From: Pararhodobacter sp. SW119
GTDB lineage: Bacteria; Pseudomonadota; Alphaproteobacteria; Rhodobacterales; Rhodobacteraceae
Direction: 5' to 3'
DNA: 53,870 nt
NCBI RefSeq assembly: GCF_017811755.1
Contig: NZ_JADDJF010000022.1
Coordinates: 1 to 53,870, forward strand
Of this stretch, positions 50,224 through 53,870 are shown piece after piece. Each line of letters begins with the position of its first letter. Within the stretch, counting starts at the first letter, position 1. Both the position numbers and the translations under genes were made by a program. The notes beneath the pieces were generated by a model, which saw nothing but the letters and a program-made list of their open reading frames with translations, made no database searches and was not told the DNA's origin.

Positions 50224-50304
50224 GTGTCGACACAGGGACTGCAGAGAACGTCTTACGCGCTTCTGATCGCGCTGGTTCTCTATGTCTGGATGACGGGGGG
50301 CTGA
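50224..50304 (+). CDS. 26-residue single-helix membrane peptide
   Basis: GTG-started frame MSTQGLQRTSYALLIALVLYVWMTGG (in parts: MSTQGLQRTSY, then ALLIALVLYVWM). A textbook AAGGAGG site (50208-50214) lies nine bases before the GTG, and no other start fits that site. One membrane helix with a short polar head is predicted. The TGA is two bases before the ATG of the XpaC gene, so translation is probably coupled. Too short for standard gene finders. Confidence 0.6.
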   Translation: MSTQGLQRTSYALLIALVLYVWMTGG

Positions 50305-50306
50305 GC

Positions 50307-51230
50307 ATGGCGCGGCGTTTCGGCGGAACCTACAGCCCGGGAGCACGCGGCGGTGCCAAGGCCCCGGTGGCGCCGGCCCGGCGCGCCCCGGTCGGACTGC
50401 GCACGAACCTTCTTTTCGTGCTGCCGTTCCTGTTCGCCTTCAGCGCCTTCTTTCGCGACCCGGCGGGCCTGCTGGCCAACCTCGGCGTCTTTGCGCTGCT
50501 GCTTCTGTCGGCCTGGCTGACGCGCGAGGGGGTGATCGCGCAGGATGCCTATGACGCGCGCCGCGTCGCCCGCCGTCCGGCGATCCCGCGCAAGATCTTC
50601 GGCGCGGCCGCCATGGGCCTCGGGCTGGGGCTGGCGGGACTGGCCGGGGGCGGGCTGGTGAACGCGGTGATCTTTGCGGCGCTGGGGGCGGGACTGCACC
50701 TCGCCGCCTTCGGGGCCGACCCGCTGCGCGACAAGGGGCTGGAAGGCGTGGATCAGTTCCAGACCGACCGGGTCGCCCGCGCGGTCGAGGAGGCCGAGAG
50801 CCACCTTTCGGCGATGTCCGACGCGGTCCTGCGCGCCCGCGACCGCGGGGTCGAGGAGCGGCTGGCCGAATTCCAGACCCATGTGCGCCAATTGCTGCGC
50901 GCGGTGGAAAACGATCCGCGCCGGCTGACCGCGGCGCGGCGCTACATGGGCGTCTATCTGCTGGGCGCGCGGGACGCGACGGTCAAGTTCGCCGACCTCT
51001 ACGCACGCGAGCGCGATCCAAAGGCGCGCGCGGCCTACCTCTCGCTCCTCGACGATCTGCGGCAGAACTTCACGCTGCGGACCGAAACCCTGCTCGACAG
51101 CGACCGACAGGCGCTGGATATCGAGATGGAGGTGCTGCGCGAGCGTCTTGAACGCGAAGGGCTGCGCCCCGTGATCCCCGACGATTCCACCCTTCCCGAG
51201 CCTTCCTCCCCTGAAAGGACGACCCGATGA
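50307..51230 (+). CDS. XpaC-like 5-bromo-4-chloroindolyl phosphate hydrolysis family protein
   Basis: A 307-residue XpaC-family membrane protein. The basic N-terminus precedes hydrophobic segments (LLFVLPFLFAFSAFF, LLANLGVFALLLLSAWL, GLGLAGLAGGGLVNAVIFAALGAGL). A long helical cytosolic domain follows (RAVEEAESHLSAMSDAVLRARD, LLDDLRQNFTLRTETLLDSDRQAL). XpaC and TelA are often paired; the activity in the family name is indirect and the true role is unclear. The ATG at 50307 follows a G-rich site. Its stop overlaps the TelA start as ATGA. Confidence 0.88.
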   Translation: MARRFGGTYSPGARGGAKAPVAPARRAPVGLRTNLLFVLPFLFAFSAFFRDPAGLLANLGVFALLLLSAWLTREGVIAQDAYDARRVARRPAIPRKIFGAAAMGLGLGLAGLAGGGLVNAVIFAALGAGLHLAAFGADPLRDKGLEGVDQFQTDRVARAVEEAESHLSAMSDAVLRARDRGVEERLAEFQTHVRQLLRAVENDPRRLTAARRYMGVYLLGARDATVKFADLYARERDPKARAAYLSLLDDLRQNFTLRTETLLDSDRQALDIEMEVLRERLEREGLRPVIPDDSTLPEPSSPERTTR

Positions 51231-52384
51231 CCGAGAACGTACGCCGGCAAGCCGAGGAACTGACCGATGCCATCGAGAAGGCCGCGGGTCTGAAACTGGC
51301 CGAGCCGACCGCCGAAGTGATCACGCTCGACAGCGCCGATTCCGGCCAGGTCGAGGCGATCCGCACGCGGATGAGCGAGATCGACATGGGCGAGACCGGG
51401 TCGATCATCGGCTTCGGGTCGCGCGCGCAGCTGGAGTTGCAGCAGATCAGCCAGGCGATGCTGGCCGACGTCAAGAACAAGGACGTCGGCCCCGCAGGCG
51501 ATGCCCTGCGCCAGATGGTCGGCACGATCCGCGGCTTTTCCGTCACCGAACTGGACGCGCGGCGCCAGCGCAGCTGGTGGGAGCGGCTCACCGGCAAGGC
51601 GGCGCCGATCGCGAACTTCATCGCCCGGTACGAGGATGTTCAGCAACAGATCGACAAGATCACCGAGACCCTGCTGGGGCATGAAACGGCGCTTCTGAAG
51701 GACATCAAGTCGCTCGACCTGCTCTATGAGAAGACGCTGGCCTTCTATCACGAGCTTGCGCTCTACATCGCCGCCGGCGAGGAGAAGCTGAGGGAACTGG
51801 ACGCCAAGACGATCCCCGCGCGCGAAGCGGCGGTCGACGCCGCGGACGACAACGACAAGATCCTCAGGGCGCAGGAGCTGCGCGACCTGCGCGCCGCCCG
51901 CGACGATCTGGAACGGCGGGTCCATGACCTGAAGCTGACGCGGCAGGTCACGATGCAGTCGCTGCCCTCGATCCGGCTGGTGCAGGAAAACGACAAGTCG
52001 CTGGTCACCAAGATCAACTCGACCCTGGTCAACACCGTGCCCCTGTGGGAGACGCAGCTTGCCCAGGCGCTGACCATCCAGCGCTCGCGCGATGCGGCGC
52101 AGGCGGTGCGCGCGGCCAACGACCTGACCAACGAACTCTTGACCGCCAATGCCGACAACCTGCGCGAGGCCAACCGCGAGGTGCGCGAGGAGATCGAACG
52201 CGGCGCCTTCGACATCGAGGCGGTGCAACGCGCCAACGATGCGTTGATCGCCACGATCGAGGACAGCCTGCAGATCGCGGATGCCGGGCGCACCAAGCGT
52301 GCCGCGGCCGAGCAGGAGCTGCAGAAGATGGAGGCCGAGCTGCGCGAGTCGCTCGCCGCAGCCAGTGCGCGTGACAGCCGCTGA
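51227..52384 (+). CDS. telA: TelA family toxic anion resistance protein
   Basis: A 385-residue, highly helical soluble protein of the TelA family. Conserved parts include MGETGSIIGFGSRAQLELQQIS, the RSWWERLTGKA motif and the long coiled-coil section up to LPSIRLVQENDKSLVTKINSTLVNTVPLWE. The family is linked to tellurite and other stress resistance, and to membrane stress more generally. It is coupled to the XpaC gene and overlaps the next gene by 14 bases, so a four-gene unit with the 26-residue peptide is likely. Confidence 0.92.
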   Translation: MTENVRRQAEELTDAIEKAAGLKLAEPTAEVITLDSADSGQVEAIRTRMSEIDMGETGSIIGFGSRAQLELQQISQAMLADVKNKDVGPAGDALRQMVGTIRGFSVTELDARRQRSWWERLTGKAAPIANFIARYEDVQQQIDKITETLLGHETALLKDIKSLDLLYEKTLAFYHELALYIAAGEEKLRELDAKTIPAREAAVDAADDNDKILRAQELRDLRAARDDLERRVHDLKLTRQVTMQSLPSIRLVQENDKSLVTKINSTLVNTVPLWETQLAQALTIQRSRDAAQAVRAANDLTNELLTANADNLREANREVREEIERGAFDIEAVQRANDALIATIEDSLQIADAGRTKRAAAEQELQKMEAELRESLAAASARDSR

Positions 52385-53363
52385 ACGGCCGCGCGCGCGG
52401 CAGATCACCGATGGCGCCGCGGTATCGGGGCGCGTTCTGGCCCTTGCCGGGTTCGGCTGGCTCGCCGGCTGCGGCACGCTGGGAATGCCCCCCGCTCCGA
52501 CCGCCAGCCCGGCGCCGCAACCGGCCGCAGAGGCCTCGCCCGAGGATGCGATATCGGCGGAACTCGCCGCATACTATCGCCGGATCGAGGCCGATCGCCG
52601 CGCACGCGGCCTGATGCGAACCGATTCCGGCGCGGACCAGATGGCGCTGTCGGTCGGAAGACTGACCGATATCTATGTCGAGATCGCGCTGCGCGACGAA
52701 TACCTGCGCACTGCGCGCGGCTTCATCGCGCGCTCGACCGCCGCCCCCCTGCGCCGCTGGGAGGAACCCGTGCGCTTGCGCCTGGAATTCGGCGCCTCCA
52801 TGTCGGCGGCAAAGCGGGCGAACGACCGGTCCGAGGTCGCTTCTCTGGTCAACCGGATCTCGTCGATCACCCGCCATCCGATGCGATTGTTGCCGCCGGG
52901 AGGCAATGACGGCGCCAATTTCCACATCCTCGTGCTCTCGGAAACCGAGCGGCGTGCGATCGCGCCGCGGCTGCGCGCGCTCATCCCCGGGATCGATCCC
53001 GCCGCCCTGAGCCTGGTCACCGACATGCCCAGGGAAACCTTCTGCCTCGTGCTCGCTTTCTCGCGGCAAGACGACGACGCCTATTCCGATGCGGTCGCGA
53101 TCATTCGCGCCGAACACCCCGACCTGACCCGGCTCGCCTGCTACCACGAAGAGATTGCACAAGGTCTGGGGCTCGCCAACGACAGCGTTCTCGCCCGGCC
53201 GTCGGTGTTCAACGACAACGAGGAATACGCCTTCCTCACCGCACTGGATACGCTCCTGCTGCGCATCCACTACGATCCGCGACTTCAGCCCGGCATGTCC
53301 GAGGCCGAAGCCCGCCCCATCGTGCAACGGATCTCGACGGAACTGATCGGTGGCGAAAGCTGA
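52371..53363 (+). CDS. DUF2927 lipoprotein
   Basis: A 330-residue protein of the DUF2927 type. A GTG start at 52371 gives a leader ending in a lipobox LAGC (WLAGCGTLG) after a hydrophobic run. The mature domain has [21 protein letters not shown] and a late [25 protein letters not shown] segment typical of the family. The function of DUF2927 is not known. The start overlaps the TelA end, so it may belong to the same operon. Confidence 0.82.
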   Translation: MTAAERPRARQITDGAAVSGRVLALAGFGWLAGCGTLGMPPAPTASPAPQPAAEASPEDAISAELAAYYRRIEADRRARGLMRTDSGADQMALSVGRLTDIYVEIALRDEYLRTARGFIARSTAAPLRRWEEPVRLRLEFGASMSAAKRANDRSEVASLVNRISSITRHPMRLLPPGGNDGANFHILVLSETERRAIAPRLRALIPGIDPAALSLVTDMPRETFCLVLAFSRQDDDAYSDAVAIIRAEHPDLTRLACYHEEIAQGLGLANDSVLARPSVFNDNEEYAFLTALDTLLLRIHYDPRLQPGMSEAEARPIVQRISTELIGGES

Positions 53364-53581
53364 AACCACGAATGTCCGCGCGGCCCCGACGGCTCGGGAA
53401 GCTTGCGACACAGTCGCCTCGGCAAGTGGCAGGCAGCCACACCCGCCCCGCGCGCCGATCCGCATCGTCGAACATCTTGCGCACCGGATCGCAGGGTGCT
53501 ATGCGCCTCGACTGTCGGGCGGCGGTGCATCGCGGCTTCGACGACGGCGCAAGGCAGAACACCCGCCAGCGCCGAACCTGT

Positions 53582-53657
<76 letters not shown>

Positions 53658-53691
53658 AATTCCCGAAGCCTTTCAAGATCAACTGTGGCTG

Positions 53692-53870
53692 ATGCTGGCG
53701 ACGATGATGGCCCATGCGGACAGGGTTTCGCCTCGGTCAATGCGTGCGCACCGCAGTGTTTCCGCATCCGCGGTTGAGCCACCGCCACCGACTTTCTTTG
53801 ATCTTGAGGCCGGACAGCAGAAGTCGAAAACTCCGTACGAGAAAGACTTGGGCAAGTGGACAGCTTTAGA
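53692..53870 (+). CDS. Possible partial reading frame at the right edge
   Basis: From an ATG 35 bases after tRNA-Ala the frame stays open to the window end (59 codons). Its end, [24 protein letters not shown], looks protein-like and has lower third-position GC than the neighbours. No Shine-Dalgarno site is clear. A 10-bp inverted repeat TCAAGATCAA/TTGATCTTGA flanks this stretch (53673-53682 and 53798-53807). It could be the start of accessory DNA inserted at the tRNA, or chance. Confidence 0.2.
   Translation, partial: MLATMMAHADRVSPRSMRAHRSVSASAVEPPPPTFFDLEAGQQKSKTPYEKDLGKWTAL

Overview
This 53.9 kb window is a stretch of chromosome from a high-GC alphaproteobacterium, almost certainly of the Rhodobacteraceae (Rhodobacter, Rhodovulum or Paracoccus side). 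The evidence is a dense GC-rich gene layout, FnrL-type operators, a DUF1127 gene followed by four CCUCCUCCC-loop RNAs, an attenuated mraZ leader, and many proteins typical of the family (DUF6455, DUF2927, the XpaC/TelA pair). The genus cannot be fixed from the sequence alone. Nearly all genes are core or family-level; no phage, plasmid, insertion sequence or CRISPR array is visible.

Layout. 0.2-6.2 kb: acyl-CoA thiolase, hybrid histidine kinase with two receivers, SufE, a small lipoprotein and RNase D. 6.4-11.2 kb: an AI-2E-family permease, then a second-type FtsH protease and class I PHA synthase behind an FNR-like box. 11.4-16.4 kb: RecQ, YggT and AccA on the minus strand, then a P1-family peptidase and AcpS. 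16.4-25 kb: a KpsE/Wzz-like chain-length protein, tRNA-Trp, a GcvT-type flavin oxidoreductase, a small SD-led ORF, a winged-helix/hydrolase fusion, an HWE-type sensor kinase and a nucleosidase, with two copies of a hairpin-rich dispersed repeat between them. 25.4-35.1 kb: NudC, an RND efflux pump and its adaptor, then a TPR membrane protein, a BamB-like lipoprotein and Der. 35.2-43.5 kb: a DUF6455 gene under an FNR box, then the start of the division and cell-wall cluster on the minus strand (mraZ-rsmH-ftsL-ftsI-murE-murF-mraY) with a terminator-bearing leader. 43.7-48.1 kb: Mrp, the DUF1127/CcsR locus and UvrD. 48.5-53.9 kb: TadA, an rRNA pseudouridine synthase, a 26-residue membrane peptide with XpaC and TelA, a DUF2927 lipoprotein and tRNA-Ala.

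The strongest RNA system is at 45.1-45.55 kb: a 72-residue DUF1127 protein and four stem-loops that all present the same CUCCUCCUCCCU loop, complementary to Shine-Dalgarno sequences. It matches the CcaF1/CcsR1-4 stress locus known from Rhodobacter sphaeroides. Less explained are: two arrays of four 11-bp units upstream of nudC and uvrD; a 14-bp palindrome of the form GTCCAA-NN-TTGGAC in two convergent gaps; the hairpin-rich repeat in three copies; and a perfect 14-bp palindrome at the predicted start of the FNR-controlled DUF6455 transcript.
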